A DNA stretch of 64,000 nt from Planctomycetota bacterium (GTDB lineage: Bacteria; Planctomycetota; UBA1135; GCA-002686595). Shown one piece after another: positions 24,542 to 33,937 of this stretch. Made by a program: the position numbers and the translations under genes. Position 1 is the first letter of the stretch. The number at the start of each line of letters is the position of its first letter. The stretch lies in contig JADJNY010000002.1 of NCBI GenBank assembly GCA_016714045.1, forward strand, positions 842,565 through 906,564. Direction: 5' to 3'. The notes under the pieces were generated by a model, which did not search any database, was not told where the DNA came from, and saw only the letters and a program-made list of their open reading frames with translations.

Positions 24542-25390
24542 ATGGACCTCCAGCTCACCGACAACGTGGTCTTCCTCACCGGCGCGTCGGGCGGCATCGG
24601 GCGCGCGCTCGCGCTCGAGTTCGCGGCCGAGGGAGCGAAGCTCGCGCTCGTCGGCGGCACGAAGCACGCGGAGATGGAGGCGTGGCTCGCGGCGCAGCCG
24701 TGGCGCGAGCGCGCGCTCGCGCTCCACGCGGACACGACCTCGACCCTGGAGGTCGACGTCGCGATGGAGAAGGCGCGCGAGCACTTCGGCCGCGTCGACG
24801 TGTGCATCGCGAACGCGGGGCGCTGGACGCCCGAGGCGAAGCTCCTGCACCGCGCCGACGAGCAGCGCATCCGCGCGAACCTCGAGGTGAACCTGTTCGG
24901 CTCGATCTGGACCGCGCGCGCGTTCTTCGACGCCTTGTCGCGCAGCTCGCCGCGGCGCGACGGGCGCGGCGCGTGCCTCTTGTTCATCGGCTCGACGGCG
25001 GGGCGCTTCGGCGAGAAGGGGCACGCCGAGTACGCAGCCGGGAAAGCGGCGCTGCACGGCCTCGTGCGCACGCTGAAGAACGAGATCGTCGAGCTCGACC
25101 CGTGGGGGCGCGTGAACCTGATCGAGCCCGGGTGGACGGTCACGCACATGGCGCGGCCCGCGCTGCAGGAGCCGGGGACGATCGCGCGCGTCGTGCGCAC
25201 GATGCCGCTGCGTCAGCTCGCGCGCGCGAAGGACATCGCGCGCACGGCGGTCTTCCTGGCGTCGCCCGCGGCGTCGCGCCACGTCACCGGCGAGACGATC
25301 ACGGTCGCGGGCGGCATGGAAGGGCGCACGTTGTGGGAGGCCGACGACATCGACGAGGACCGCGTGCGGCGGCGGCTCGAGCAGGAGTGA
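24542..25390 (+). CDS. Short-chain dehydrogenase/reductase
   Basis: 282 aa, classical SDR. The cofactor-binding motif is TGASGGIG near the N-terminus. A conserved NAG follows (VCIANAGRW). Catalytic Ser lies in LLFIGSTAG, and the YxxxK pair in HAEYAAGKAAL. The C-terminal region (EPGWTVTHMARPALQEPGTI, ASRHVTGETITVAGGM) is usual for the family. It uses NAD(P)H to reduce a carbonyl or oxidise an alcohol; the substrate is unknown. It is transcribed from its own promoter-like sequence and is followed at 112 bp by a second nucleotide-sugar-epimerase-like SDR on the same strand. Confidence 0.93.
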   Translation: MDLQLTDNVVFLTGASGGIGRALALEFAAEGAKLALVGGTKHAEMEAWLAAQPWRERALALHADTTSTLEVDVAMEKAREHFGRVDVCIANAGRWTPEAKLLHRADEQRIRANLEVNLFGSIWTARAFFDALSRSSPRRDGRGACLLFIGSTAGRFGEKGHAEYAAGKAALHGLVRTLKNEIVELDPWGRVNLIEPGWTVTHMARPALQEPGTIARVVRTMPLRQLARAKDIARTAVFLASPAASRHVTGETITVAGGMEGRTLWEADDIDEDRVRRRLEQE

Positions 25391-25502
25391 GGCGCGGAGC
25401 GAGCGCGCGGCGTCGGACTCCACAGTCCTCGGGGTTGCATCCCGCGGCCCGATCTGCGATCCCTGCGCGCATGGAAACGACGTGCTTGAGCGGGAGGTCG
25501 GC

Positions 25503-26375
25503 GTGAGAGTGCTCGTCACCGGCGCGAGCGGCCTCGTCGGCGGCGCGCTCGTGCCCGCGTTGAAGGCCGCGGGGCATTCCGTCGCGACCGTGGGCCGCGG
25601 GCGCGGCTCCGACCATTCGTGGAGCGACGCGGACCTCGCGCGCGGCGTCGCGGCGTCCGACGTGATCGTGCATCTCGCGGGCGCGAACCTCTTCGGGAAG
25701 CGCTGGAGCGCGTCGTTCAAGCGCGAGCTCGTCCAGAGCCGCGTCGAGACGACGACGAAGCTCGCGGAGCTCGTCGCGCGCGCGCCGGAGAAGGCGCTGA
25801 TCAGCGCGTCCGCGATCGGCTACTACGGCGCGAGCGACCACACGCGCATGGCGGAGGGCTACGCGCGCGGCGCGGGGTTCCTGGCGGAGCTGTGCGGCGC
25901 GTGGGAGGCCGCGACGCAGCCCGCGGCGAAGGCCGGCGCGCGCGTCGCGATCGTGCGCATCGGGCTCGTGCTCGGCCGCGAGGGCGGCGTGTTCGCGAAG
26001 CTGCGCCCCGTGTTCAAGCTGGGCCTCGGCGGCCGCGTCGGCTCGGGCGCGCAGTGGATGTCGTGGATCCACGTCGACGACCTCGCGCGCCTGTTCGTGT
26101 TCCTCGTCGAGGACGCGAAGGCGCGCGGTGTCTTCAATGCGTGCGCGCCGAACCCCGTGCGGCAGATCGAGTTCGCGCGCGCGCTCGCGCATGCGCTCCA
26201 CCGCCCGGCGTTTTTCCCGGCGCCCGAACCCTTCGTGCGGCTCGCGCTCGGCGAAGCGGCCGATGCGCTGCTGACGGGCCAGCACGTGTCGCCGGTGCGC
26301 GCGCTCGAAGCGGGCTTCACGTTCCGCTTCACGGACCTCGCGAAGGCGTTCGAGGACCTGGCGCGGCCGCGCTGA
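25503..26375 (+). CDS. TIGR01777/YfcH-type epimerase (atypical SDR)
   Basis: 290 aa from a GTG preceded by GGGAGG, a good Shine-Dalgarno. The Rossmann motif is VTGASGLVGGAL. The family signature is complete: VIVHLAGANLFGKRW, RVETTTKLAELV, LISASAIGYYG, AIVRIGLVLGREGG, QWMSWIHVDDLARLFVF and FNACAPNPV, ending in the usual LEAGFTFRFTDLAKAFEDL. This is the SDR39U1/YfcH group, an NADP-binding protein family of undefined substrate, often near cell-envelope genes. It ends 11 bp from the convergent beta-helix gene. Confidence 0.92.
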   Translation: MRVLVTGASGLVGGALVPALKAAGHSVATVGRGRGSDHSWSDADLARGVAASDVIVHLAGANLFGKRWSASFKRELVQSRVETTTKLAELVARAPEKALISASAIGYYGASDHTRMAEGYARGAGFLAELCGAWEAATQPAAKAGARVAIVRIGLVLGREGGVFAKLRPVFKLGLGGRVGSGAQWMSWIHVDDLARLFVFLVEDAKARGVFNACAPNPVRQIEFARALAHALHRPAFFPAPEPFVRLALGEAADALLTGQHVSPVRALEAGFTFRFTDLAKAFEDLARPR

Positions 26376-26386
26376 GCGTCACGCGC

Positions 26387-27637
26387 TCACCAGAACACGG
26401 CGTCGACGAACACGAGCGGGCGCGAGCCGCTCGAGAGCACCGTTCCGTTGGGCGTGAGCGCGAGCGCCTGCACGAATCGGCGCGCGGCCTGCACGCCCTG
26501 CGGCAGCTGCGGCACGGTGACGTGCAGCACGACCTGGCCCGCGCCGTTCGTGATCCCGATCGGGAACCGCCCGCGCGTGTTCTCGACGAGCAGCGGACCG
26601 TGGATCGCGGGCACGTCGACGAGCTGCGCGCGCTCGCCGACGAGCAGGAACACGGCGCTCCCTGGCGGCGCCGAGACGATGAGGTCGAAGCTCGTAACCT
26701 CGCGCACGGCGCGGGGCGGACCGAACAGCGAGCAGGTTCCTGCCGTGTCGGTCTGCACGACGCCCGCGGGGACCGCGACCGCGACGCCGACGCTCCCGTT
26801 CGGCGCCGCGCCACACGCGCCGCCCGGGCCACCGACTCCCGCCGCGCCGCCTTCGAGGATCGCGCCGCGATCGTGGACGATCGACCCCGCGCCCGCGACG
26901 AGGCCGACGCCTCCGTCGCCGCCGCTGGTCGGCGCCGGGAGGGGAGGACACCCACCGCTCGCGCCCGATCCTCCGGGACCGCCGTGGATGTAGCTCCCGT
27001 GCAGCCACAGCTCGCTCGCGCGCAGGCCGATCGCAGATCCGCCGCTCGCGCCGGGTTGTCCGCCGCTGCTCGGGTGTCCGAGCGCGCCCTCGACTCGGGA
27101 TTGCGAGAGCACGAAGCGCGACGAACGCACCGACAGCGTGGGCTCGGGCGGCGTGGCGGCGCCGTGCAGCCCGTCGACGTTCGCGAACTCGACGTCCGCG
27201 CACGCGCGCACCTCGATCGAGTGCGGAGCGAGCGGGTCGATCGGCAAGAAGGCCGCGTCGACGACGCGCACCGCTCCCGCGCAGTCCTCGAGCGCGAGCC
27301 CGCCGCCGCCCGCGGTCGGCGCGAGCGGCGTGATTCCCTGGACCAGGACGTGCTTCCCGGCCGGGACGTCGCGCACCAGGAGCGCCTGCGCGCGCACCGG
27401 CCCCGGTCCGCGCGCCACGAGCGTGAGATCCTTCCCCGCGATCACGACGCGCGGGCCGGGCGCCCACGCGGGCAGGTCGCTCACGAGGAGCACGTCTCCG
27501 TCCTGCGCGGCGTCGACGGCGCTTTGCAGGTCGGCGTACTGCGAACCCTGCGGGCCGACGGTGAGGACGTGGACCTGCGCCGCGGCGGGAAGGGCGGCGA
27601 GGACGAGAGCGAGGACTAGGGGGAAGCGCGTCGTCAT
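26387..27637 (-). CDS. Secreted parallel beta-helix protein
   Basis: 416 aa with a Sec signal (MTTRFPLVLALVLAALPAAAQ). The opening HVLTVGPQGSQYADLQSAVD then AAQDGDVLLVSD is the standard start of right-handed beta-helix (pectate-lyase-like) proteins. Repeating short turns follow (SIEVRACADVEFANVDGL, SSRFVLSQSRVEGAL), with Gly-rich insertions (GGPGGSGASGG, GGAAGVGGPGGACG). No catalytic carboxylate cluster stands out, so it may be a binding or structural surface protein. The C-terminal 100 residues (PPGSAVFLLVGERAQLVDVP, LALTPNGTVLSSGS) form a separate beta domain of a kind seen at the end of planctomycete exoproteins. Confidence 0.8.
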   Translation of the reverse strand: MTTRFPLVLALVLAALPAAAQVHVLTVGPQGSQYADLQSAVDAAQDGDVLLVSDLPAWAPGPRVVIAGKDLTLVARGPGPVRAQALLVRDVPAGKHVLVQGITPLAPTAGGGGLALEDCAGAVRVVDAAFLPIDPLAPHSIEVRACADVEFANVDGLHGAATPPEPTLSVRSSRFVLSQSRVEGALGHPSSGGQPGASGGSAIGLRASELWLHGSYIHGGPGGSGASGGCPPLPAPTSGGDGGVGLVAGAGSIVHDRGAILEGGAAGVGGPGGACGAAPNGSVGVAVAVPAGVVQTDTAGTCSLFGPPRAVREVTSFDLIVSAPPGSAVFLLVGERAQLVDVPAIHGPLLVENTRGRFPIGITNGAGQVVLHVTVPQLPQGVQAARRFVQALALTPNGTVLSSGSRPLVFVDAVFW

Positions 27638-27801
27638 GGCGCGGCGAAACGCAACCTGGATGCCGAGCTCCTCCCCCCGGCTCGGAGGCCGAGGCGCCGG
27701 GTGGCGCGCGTTCCGACTCGAGCGCGCGCACGGCGCGCGTGCGCTTTCGCCCGCGCTCCGACCGAGGTGGGCGCGCGCCGTACGCACCCGCGGCGGCGGG
27801 G

Positions 27802-29062
27802 TCAGGCTTCGAGCGCGCGCGCCCACGCCGCGAGCGACGCCTGCGCGCACGCGCGCCAGGTGAAGCGCGCGCTCTGCTCGAGCCCGCGGCGCGACAGGTC
27901 GCGCGCGAGCTCGGGCTCGGCGAGTACGCGCGCCATCGCCGCATGGAGCGCGTCCTCGTCGCGCGGGTCGACGAGGAGCGCGGCGTCGCCGAGCACCTCG
28001 GGCAGCGAGCCCGACGTGCTCGCGACGACGGGGGCCCCGAGCGCCATCGCCTCCGAGCGGCGGCAGGCCGAAGCCCTCGTCGAGGCTCGGGAAGACGAAC
28101 AGCGCGCAGCGCGCGTAGAGCTCCGCGAGCTCGCGCTCGCCGACGTCGCGGCGCCAGTCGACGCGCTCTCGCGCGGGCGAACGCGTGAGGAGGGCCTCGA
28201 AGTCCTCCGCGCGGTGACCCTGCGGGCCCGCGACGATCCAGCGGTGGGGGAATCCGGCGCGCACGAGGCGCTCGAACGCCGCGAGGATGCGCGCGTGGTT
28301 CTTGCGCGGGTCGACGCGCGCGACGGTGAGCAGGAAGGGCGCGCGCGCAGGGCCCGAGGCTCCGGCGCTCGCGCCGGCACGGCCGGGATTCTCGCCCGCG
28401 AGCGCCGTGCGCTCGCGCGGGTCGCAGGCGCGCGCGAGGTCCTCCTGCGACATCTGTCGCAGCACGTGGTCGCACCCGAGGTGCGTCACGACGAGCTTCT
28501 CGCGCGCGACGCCGAACGAGCGCGCGACGTCGTCCGCGACGAACGCGCTCGGCACGAAGACGAGCTTCGAGCGCTCGATCAGGCCGCGCACCGAGCGCTC
28601 CATGCTCGCGGCCGCGTCCTTCGACAAGAACCCGTCGTCGCGCAGGTAGATGCAGTCGAACACGGTCGCGGTCTCGACCGCGGCGCGCACGGGGAGCGAT
28701 GAAGGCTGCGTGTGGTGCCACACGTCGGCGCCGCCCGCGAGGTCGTCGGCGCCCTTGCCCGTGAGCGCGCACAACTTCGGGATCCAGCGCGAGGGGAAGC
28801 GCAGGCGCGTCATCGATGCGCGGCGGGCGTCGAGCCCGAGCTCCGCGCGCTCGAACTTCGACCCGGCGAGCGACCAGCCGAACAGGCGGAGGTCGAGTGG
28901 AGTCGAGCCGTTCGAAAACCGAGGCTGCGCGCCGGGCGCGAGTTCACTCTCTCCGGCGGCCGCGTCGTCGAGCGCGCAGAGCGCCCGCACGAGCTCGCGC
29001 GTGACGCGTCCGATGCCCTCGCGGTTGATCAACGCGGGGCGGTAGTCGAGGCCGATGCGCAC
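27802..29062 (-). pseudogene. GT4-family glycosyltransferase, one-base frameshift
   Basis: The GTG at 29062 begins VRIGLDYRPALINREGIGRV, typical of GT4 glycosyltransferases, and the frame runs through APFLLTVARVDPRKNHARIL and ALFVFPSLDEGFGLPPL. There an extra base (CC at 28053-28054) shifts the frame. The other frame then continues exactly as expected with EAMALGAPVVASTSGSLPEV and LVDPRDEDALHAAMARVLAE to a stop at 27802. Corrected, it encodes 419 aa with an intact EGFGLPPLEA (EX7E) donor-binding motif. It would transfer a sugar from a nucleotide donor in glycan assembly. The clean coding signal on both sides favours a sequencing error or very recent mutation. Confidence 0.85.
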
Positions 29063-29253
29063 GCGGCAGTTCCTACCGGTTCGACGCGCGAGGCGCCACG
29101 GGCTTCCCGTCGAGGAGCTCGTGGGGTCGCGTACGGGCGCGCGATCCAGCGCGCGTACGGGCGGACGAGCTGACCGCCGACGCGCGCGCACCCTGCCGTT
29201 TCCGCGCCCGGCGGAGTACAGTCGCCCTCGGCCACGTCTCGCACGGAACCCGC

Positions 29254-31233
29254 ATGCTCCCCCTACCGGTCCTCACGTTCCTCCTCGCGAGCGGCGGCGC
29301 GCCCGCGCTCCTCCCCGCTGCGCTCGAGCCCGGCCCCGTCGTGCATCCGACGCGCCTGTGGGTCGAGCCCGCGCCCGATGCGAGCGCGAGTGCGCTCCGT
29401 GCGCTGCACGCCGAGCTCGGCGCGCGCGTCGTGCTCGACCTCGCGCGGATCGGCTGGCTGTGCGTCGAGGTCGCGCCGGCGGAGCTCGACGAGGCACGCG
29501 CCGCGTACGCGGCGAGCCCGCTCGTCGCGCGCGCGACATTCGACCCCGCGCGCAAGCTCGCGCACGTGCCGAACGACTCGCTCTATCCGCAGCAGTGGAG
29601 CCTCGACCGCCTGCATTGCCCCGACGCGTGGAACGTGACGCGCGGCGTGAGCTCCGTGAAGGTCGCCGTGATCGACACGGGTTGCGACGTGACGCACCCC
29701 GACCTCGCGCCGAACGTGTGGACGAACCCGGGCGAGATCGCGGGCAACGGCGTCGACGACGATTCGAACGGCTTCGTCGACGACGTGCGCGGGTGGGACT
29801 TCGTCAACGGCGACGGGACGCTCGAGGACCTCTTCGGCCACGGCACCGGATGCGCGGGCATCGTCGCCGCGCGGCAGGACGACGCGTTCGGCATGAGCGG
29901 CGTGGCGCCGCTCTGCACGCTCGTCCCGCTCAAGGCGTGCAACGACCAGGGGCTGCTCTTCGATTCGTACGTCGTGCCCGCGCTGCTCTACGCGGCGGAC
30001 CGCGGCTGCCGCGTGATCTCGATGAGCTTCTACGGCGACCAGGTGACGCCGGCGGAGCGCGCCGCGATCGACTACTGCTGGGCGCACGGCGCGCTGCCCG
30101 TCGCGGCGGCGGGCAACGACGCGCAGGTCCTTCCCTATTACCCCGGCGCGTACGCGAACGTGCTCGCGGTCGCGTCGCACGGGGCGACGGATCAGCGCTC
30201 GTGGTTCTCGAACTGGGGGAGCTGGGTCGACGTCGCGGCACCGGGCGAGTCCACCGTCGCGACGCAGCCCGGCGGCGGATGGTCGACGTCGTTCACGGGC
30301 ACGTCGGCGGCGGCGCCGCACGTTGCGGGCGTCGCGGCGCTCTTGTGCTCCGCGCTGCCGACCGCGACGAACGCGGACGTGCGCGCGGCGATCGAGGACT
30401 CCGCGACGACGCTGACGCAGCCGATGATCGGGACGTGGACGAGCTATGGGCGCGTCGACGCGCGCGCGGCGCTCGATCGCTTGCTCGGGAACACGCCGGG
30501 GTCGAAGCGCGCGCGCGTCCTCTTCACGAGCCCCGTCGCGGGCGGGTCCGCGCGTGCGAGCGGCGCGAGCGCGGTGTTCGGCCCGGCGCCGGAGCTCCTC
30601 GTCGAGGGCATCGGTCTCGAACCGCCGCGCGTTGCGCGCGTCGCGGTCGACGGCGTCGCGCTTCCGATCCTCGCGCGCGGACGCGCGGAAATCGCGGCGA
30701 ACCTCGGGTTCGGCGGCGGACGGCGCGTCGAGGTCGAGCTCGGCGGGAGCCCGTTGTTCGCGGGCGCGTGGGAACGCGGCACGGGCTGGCTCTACGCGCC
30801 GAGCGACGCGAACGGCCGCGGGACGGCGGCGTGGAGCGGCGGCTTCGAAGAGCTCGCGCACGTCGACGGGCGGCGGTTCACGTGCTCGCTCGACACGAAC
30901 ACGGGGCGCGTGTTCGCGCAACTCTCCGTGCGCAAGGTGCGCGGCGTGCCGACGACGATCGAGTGGACGCGCGCGTGCGCGGACTCGATCGGCGCGGTCG
31001 AGTCGGTCGAGGTGTACGACTGGAGCACGTGGAGCTACCCGTACGGGAGCTTCGTCAACGTCGCGACGACGACGGTGACGAACGCGAGCGAGCGGAGCTC
31101 GGTGATCGTGCTGCCGGCGAACCCGGGGAGGTTCCTCGACGACGAAGGGACGCTGTACGTGCAGATCGCAGTGACGGGCGGCGGGGCGAACGCGGCGATC
31201 GCGATCGATGCGTTGCGCGTAAGGGCGGAGTAG
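29254..31233 (+). CDS. Secreted subtilisin-family serine protease
   Basis: 659 aa with a short signal peptide and a propeptide-like region to about 110. The S8 catalytic triad is complete: Asp141 in VIDTGCDVTHPDL, His196 in FGHGTGCAGIVAA, Ser351 in FTGTSAAAPHVAGVAALL, with the oxyanion Asn in VAAAGNDA. The insertion GEIAGNGVDDDSNGFVDDVR is an Asp/Asn-rich calcium-type loop common in planctomycete subtilases. Residues about 415-659 form one or two beta domains without a recognised name (RVEVELGGSPLFAGAW, ASERSSVIVLPANPGRFLDD). It probably degrades extracellular protein or matures surface proteins. It converges on the lipoprotein gene at 31261. Confidence 0.93.
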   Translation: MLPLPVLTFLLASGGAPALLPAALEPGPVVHPTRLWVEPAPDASASALRALHAELGARVVLDLARIGWLCVEVAPAELDEARAAYAASPLVARATFDPARKLAHVPNDSLYPQQWSLDRLHCPDAWNVTRGVSSVKVAVIDTGCDVTHPDLAPNVWTNPGEIAGNGVDDDSNGFVDDVRGWDFVNGDGTLEDLFGHGTGCAGIVAARQDDAFGMSGVAPLCTLVPLKACNDQGLLFDSYVVPALLYAADRGCRVISMSFYGDQVTPAERAAIDYCWAHGALPVAAAGNDAQVLPYYPGAYANVLAVASHGATDQRSWFSNWGSWVDVAAPGESTVATQPGGGWSTSFTGTSAAAPHVAGVAALLCSALPTATNADVRAAIEDSATTLTQPMIGTWTSYGRVDARAALDRLLGNTPGSKRARVLFTSPVAGGSARASGASAVFGPAPELLVEGIGLEPPRVARVAVDGVALPILARGRAEIAANLGFGGGRRVEVELGGSPLFAGAWERGTGWLYAPSDANGRGTAAWSGGFEELAHVDGRRFTCSLDTNTGRVFAQLSVRKVRGVPTTIEWTRACADSIGAVESVEVYDWSTWSYPYGSFVNVATTTVTNASERSSVIVLPANPGRFLDDEGTLYVQIAVTGGGANAAIAIDALRVRAE

Positions 31234-31260
31234 CGAAGCCCAGAGGTCCGCGGGTACGAC

Positions 31261-32202
31261 TCAGGGAAGACGAAGCGTCCGAGGCGTGGACCGAATCCTC
31301 GCGCGCACCCTTCCAGCGACCACGGAGTCGGCGCAGGGAAGCCAAACGACGACGGCGCGCTCGGTGGGGCCGACGCTTCGGTCCGCGAACATGGGGGCGC
31401 CGATGGTCCAACTCAGCGTTCCGTCGGGAGCACTGTCCGTCTCGACGATGCGGTGGGTTCGGGTTGACTGGTCGTCGAACACGAAGCGACTCAGATCGGT
31501 GCCGAAGTGCACGTCCAGGGAGCGGCTGACGTCCCACGGACACGGCCTGAGTTCGATGCTGTCGTCGAGGGCGACCTGGACGACGACGAGTAGAGAGCAA
31601 GCGATGGGGCGCGAAGACCCGTCGTCGTCCAGCCACGCGAGCCGACCGCGGACGAGCACGCTGCCGTCATTCGATTCGAGCGCCGCAGGATCGTCGACGA
31701 CCGCCGTCCATTCGACGCACAGTCGGTTCCTCACCGTCCGCGTGGCTTCGGACTCAGGCAGCCGTTTGAGCAGGAGATCGACGTCTCGCTCGTGAACGAG
31801 ATGGAGCCGCCCTCCGTCGGTGATCCACGCGAGCGGCGGCTCAGCGTCGCGAAGCGTGATGTCGAGGACGCCACGAACGGCGGCTGGTCCGTGGTCGATC
31901 GCATCGAGCGCGGCGCGTGCGGCGTTCGCATCGATCGCGCAGCCGTCCCCGACGACGACGCTGCGTCCAGATTCGCGCTCCACGAAGGCGAGGAGCGTGG
32001 CGACGGGATCCCCCTCGCGCGCGCCCGGCGGCAAGAAGCGTCGCTCGATCGCGTCGATGCGCCGAGTGAAATCGAGACAGCGTTGGAGCTCGGGCGGGAG
32101 CGGCTTCGACGTCGCGTCGGCGGCGATCGGCAAGGGCGCAGGCGTCGGAACCTGGGTCGAGCATCCGGCGAGCAGCAAGGCGAGGAGGAGGATGAGACGC
32201 AT
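31261..32202 (-). CDS. Lipoprotein, function unknown
   Basis: 313 aa from the ATG at 32202, chosen because a perfect lipobox (LLLAGCS) follows at residues 9-15. The mature protein starts with a Pro/Ala linker and contains DFTRRIDAIERRFLPPGARE, then VVVGDGCAIDANAARAALDA, ITLRDAEPPLAWITDGGRLH and a C-terminal beta-rich section. The segment LDITLRDAEPPLAWITDGG recalls short secretin/FecR-type N-terminal (STN-like) folds in planctomycete proteins, but only weakly. Codon use is less GC-biased in places than that of its neighbours. Confidence 0.7.
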   Translation of the reverse strand: MRLILLLALLLAGCSTQVPTPAPLPIAADATSKPLPPELQRCLDFTRRIDAIERRFLPPGAREGDPVATLLAFVERESGRSVVVGDGCAIDANAARAALDAIDHGPAAVRGVLDITLRDAEPPLAWITDGGRLHLVHERDVDLLLKRLPESEATRTVRNRLCVEWTAVVDDPAALESNDGSVLVRGRLAWLDDDGSSRPIACSLLVVVQVALDDSIELRPCPWDVSRSLDVHFGTDLSRFVFDDQSTRTHRIVETDSAPDGTLSWTIGAPMFADRSVGPTERAVVVWLPCADSVVAGRVRARIRSTPRTLRLP

Positions 32203-32304
32203 GTGAGGACTCTGCTCTGGGAAGTGAGGAGAGCCTACCCACACGATCACGGAGGGTTGCGCGATTCGCTTCGCGCTCCATCCGCGGTTCGATCGCGTCG
32301 GAGT

Positions 32305-32321
32305 CCCGAACTTGATTCGGG
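32305..32321. repeat. Short palindromic repeat, copy A
   Basis: CCCGAACTTGATTCGGG: a perfect 6-bp stem with a 5-nt loop, followed by AACCTTC. Copy B at 32512-32528 differs at a few bases. Possibly terminator hairpins or a small dispersed repeat family. Confidence 0.45.
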
Positions 32322-32511
32322 AACCTTCTGTGTGGAGGGGACTCGGGCGGTGGACGCGTCGTCGTTCTCACGATCCGTCGATCGAGCTTCGTGGGAGCAC
32401 GCTCTCCAGCTGCCGAGCGGCCCCGGATCGAACACATCGGCGTCCGGAAGTCGTCGGGGAAGGTGCACGACGCAACGCGACTCAGAGCCGAAGCGAGCAC
32501 ACGCACCCCTT

Positions 32512-32528
32512 CCCGAACTGGAGTCGGG
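32512..32528. repeat. Short palindromic repeat, copy B
   Basis: CCCGAACTGGAGTCGGG followed by GACCTTC. A 5-bp perfect stem, 65 bp downstream of the flippase stop on the coding strand. The related copy A lies about 200 bp away. Confidence 0.45.
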
Positions 32529-32578
32529 GACCTTCCTCCCCAGCGAGCTCAGCCGCGAGACCTTCCACCCGCCCGCGA

Positions 32579-33937
32579 TCACCCGGCGCGCACCGCGCTC
32601 GACACGAACGCCGCGACCGCGAACGCGATCGGCCCGCCGAGCCAGCTCCACGCTCGCGCGCCCGACCATGGCGACGCGCCGACGCGTACGAGCGCGATCG
32701 ACGCGCCGAGGGCCACCGCGAGCTCCGTCGCGAAGGTCGCGAGGCCGGCGCCCGTGATGCCCTGCGTCGGCACGAGCCACGCGTTCAGCGCGAGGTTGAT
32801 CGCGAGCCCGACGACGGCGATCGCGAGGATCGACTTGCGCTCGCCCGCCGCGACGAGCGCCGTCATCAAGCCCGCGCCCGCGTAGACCGTCGCCGTCGCG
32901 AGCAGGAGCCAGCGCAGACTCGGCGCGGCGCTCGCGAAGTCCGGGTGGAAGAGCCCGAGGATCGCGCCGGCCCACGGCCACGCTGCGCCGAGCACGAAGC
33001 TCGCCGCGGCGAAGAGCGGCGGCGTCAGCTTCGTCACCGCGTGGTGGAGCTCCTTCTTCTGGTGCGCGCGCGCGAACCACGGCAGCGCCGCCTGCGTCGC
33101 GTAGATCGCGACCATGATGCCGTAGCTCATCACGCGCACGCCGGTGTTGTAGCGGCCGAGTTCCGCCTCGCCGCAGATCGGGCGCACGAACAGGTTGTCG
33201 ACGTAGAAGTACGCCTGCTGGCACAGGCTCGCGACGCCGAGCGGCAGCGCGGCGAGGAAGAGCCCGCGCACGTCGATGGAGTGCGGCGCGCGCTGGGGGA
33301 GGTGCTTCTTCGACACCGCGTGCAGCACGAAGTTCGCCGTCGCGCTGCCCGCGGCGATGCCGAGGACGTAGTGCGACGGCTCCAGGTCGCCCTGCGCGCG
33401 CAGGACGAGCACGATCGACAGCGACAGCGCCGCCGCGAACGCGCGCACCGCCACGGGGATGCCCCACGCGATGCGGTTCCGGAACACGAGCGTCGACAGC
33501 TCGCACACGTGCGTCACCGGGTACAGGCTCGCGAGCAGGATCCAAATCGCGCCGCGCTCGCCCAGGACGAACGCTCCGCCGCCGACGAGCACGACGCCGA
33601 GCGATCCGAGCAGGAACCGGAGCCGTCGCGCGGCCGCGAGCACCTCGGGTACGCGCTCCTCGTCGTGCGCGGTCCTCTGCACGGCGACCTGGCCCGTGCC
33701 GAAGTCGGCGAGCGTGTCGAGCAGCATGAAGACCGCGAGGTAGAACGTGAACCGGCCGAAGTCGTCCTGCGCGAGGTGGCGCGAAAGCAGGAACCACGTG
33801 AGGAGCGTGCACGCGCTGCCCCACACGCGCCCGAGGACGAGCAGCACCGTTCCGCGCCACACGCGCCCCGGCACCGAGCGGCTGGACTCGGGCGGCTCGT
33901 TCGCCGGCGCCGTCGTCGAGGTCGGAGCCGTGCTCAT
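32579..33937 (-). CDS. Polysaccharide flippase (Wzx/MATE-like)
   Basis: 452 aa with about a dozen transmembrane helices. The start at 33937 gives a short Pro/Thr/Ser N-terminal tail before the first helix. The first third carries the typical Wzx opening (LLVLGRVWGSACTLLTWFLL, SRHLAQDDFGRFTFYLAVFM, LLDTLADFGTGQVAVQR). Later helices include LPLGVASLCQQAYFYVDNLF and GERKSILAIAVVGLAINLAL. It would flip a lipid-linked oligosaccharide for capsule, LPS or exopolysaccharide. The divergent DegT aminotransferase and nearby GT4 gene fit a small glycan-building set, though no polymerase or other glycosyltransferase is in the window. Confidence 0.88.
   Translation of the reverse strand: MSTAPTSTTAPANEPPESSRSVPGRVWRGTVLLVLGRVWGSACTLLTWFLLSRHLAQDDFGRFTFYLAVFMLLDTLADFGTGQVAVQRTAHDEERVPEVLAAARRLRFLLGSLGVVLVGGGAFVLGERGAIWILLASLYPVTHVCELSTLVFRNRIAWGIPVAVRAFAAALSLSIVLVLRAQGDLEPSHYVLGIAAGSATANFVLHAVSKKHLPQRAPHSIDVRGLFLAALPLGVASLCQQAYFYVDNLFVRPICGEAELGRYNTGVRVMSYGIMVAIYATQAALPWFARAHQKKELHHAVTKLTPPLFAAASFVLGAAWPWAGAILGLFHPDFASAAPSLRWLLLATATVYAGAGLMTALVAAGERKSILAIAVVGLAINLALNAWLVPTQGITGAGLATFATELAVALGASIALVRVGASPWSGARAWSWLGGPIAFAVAAFVSSAVRAG

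Larger units (their letters stand above)
32203..32578. other. Intergenic region with two related short palindromes
   Basis: 376 bp between the lipoprotein start and the flippase stop, both leftward. It carries two related hairpin motifs, 32305-32321 (CCCGAA / TTCGGG) and 32512-32528 (CCCGA / TCGGG), each followed by an ACCTTC block. Nothing here looks coding: the open frames that cross it have no consistent third-position bias. Confidence 0.55.

Noticed and set aside
26387..29191. One giant fusion of beta-helix protein and glycosyltransferase
   Set aside because: The apparent fusion is produced by the one-base shift at 28053; the corrected glycosyltransferase ends at 27802 and the beta-helix protein has its own signal peptide at 27637.
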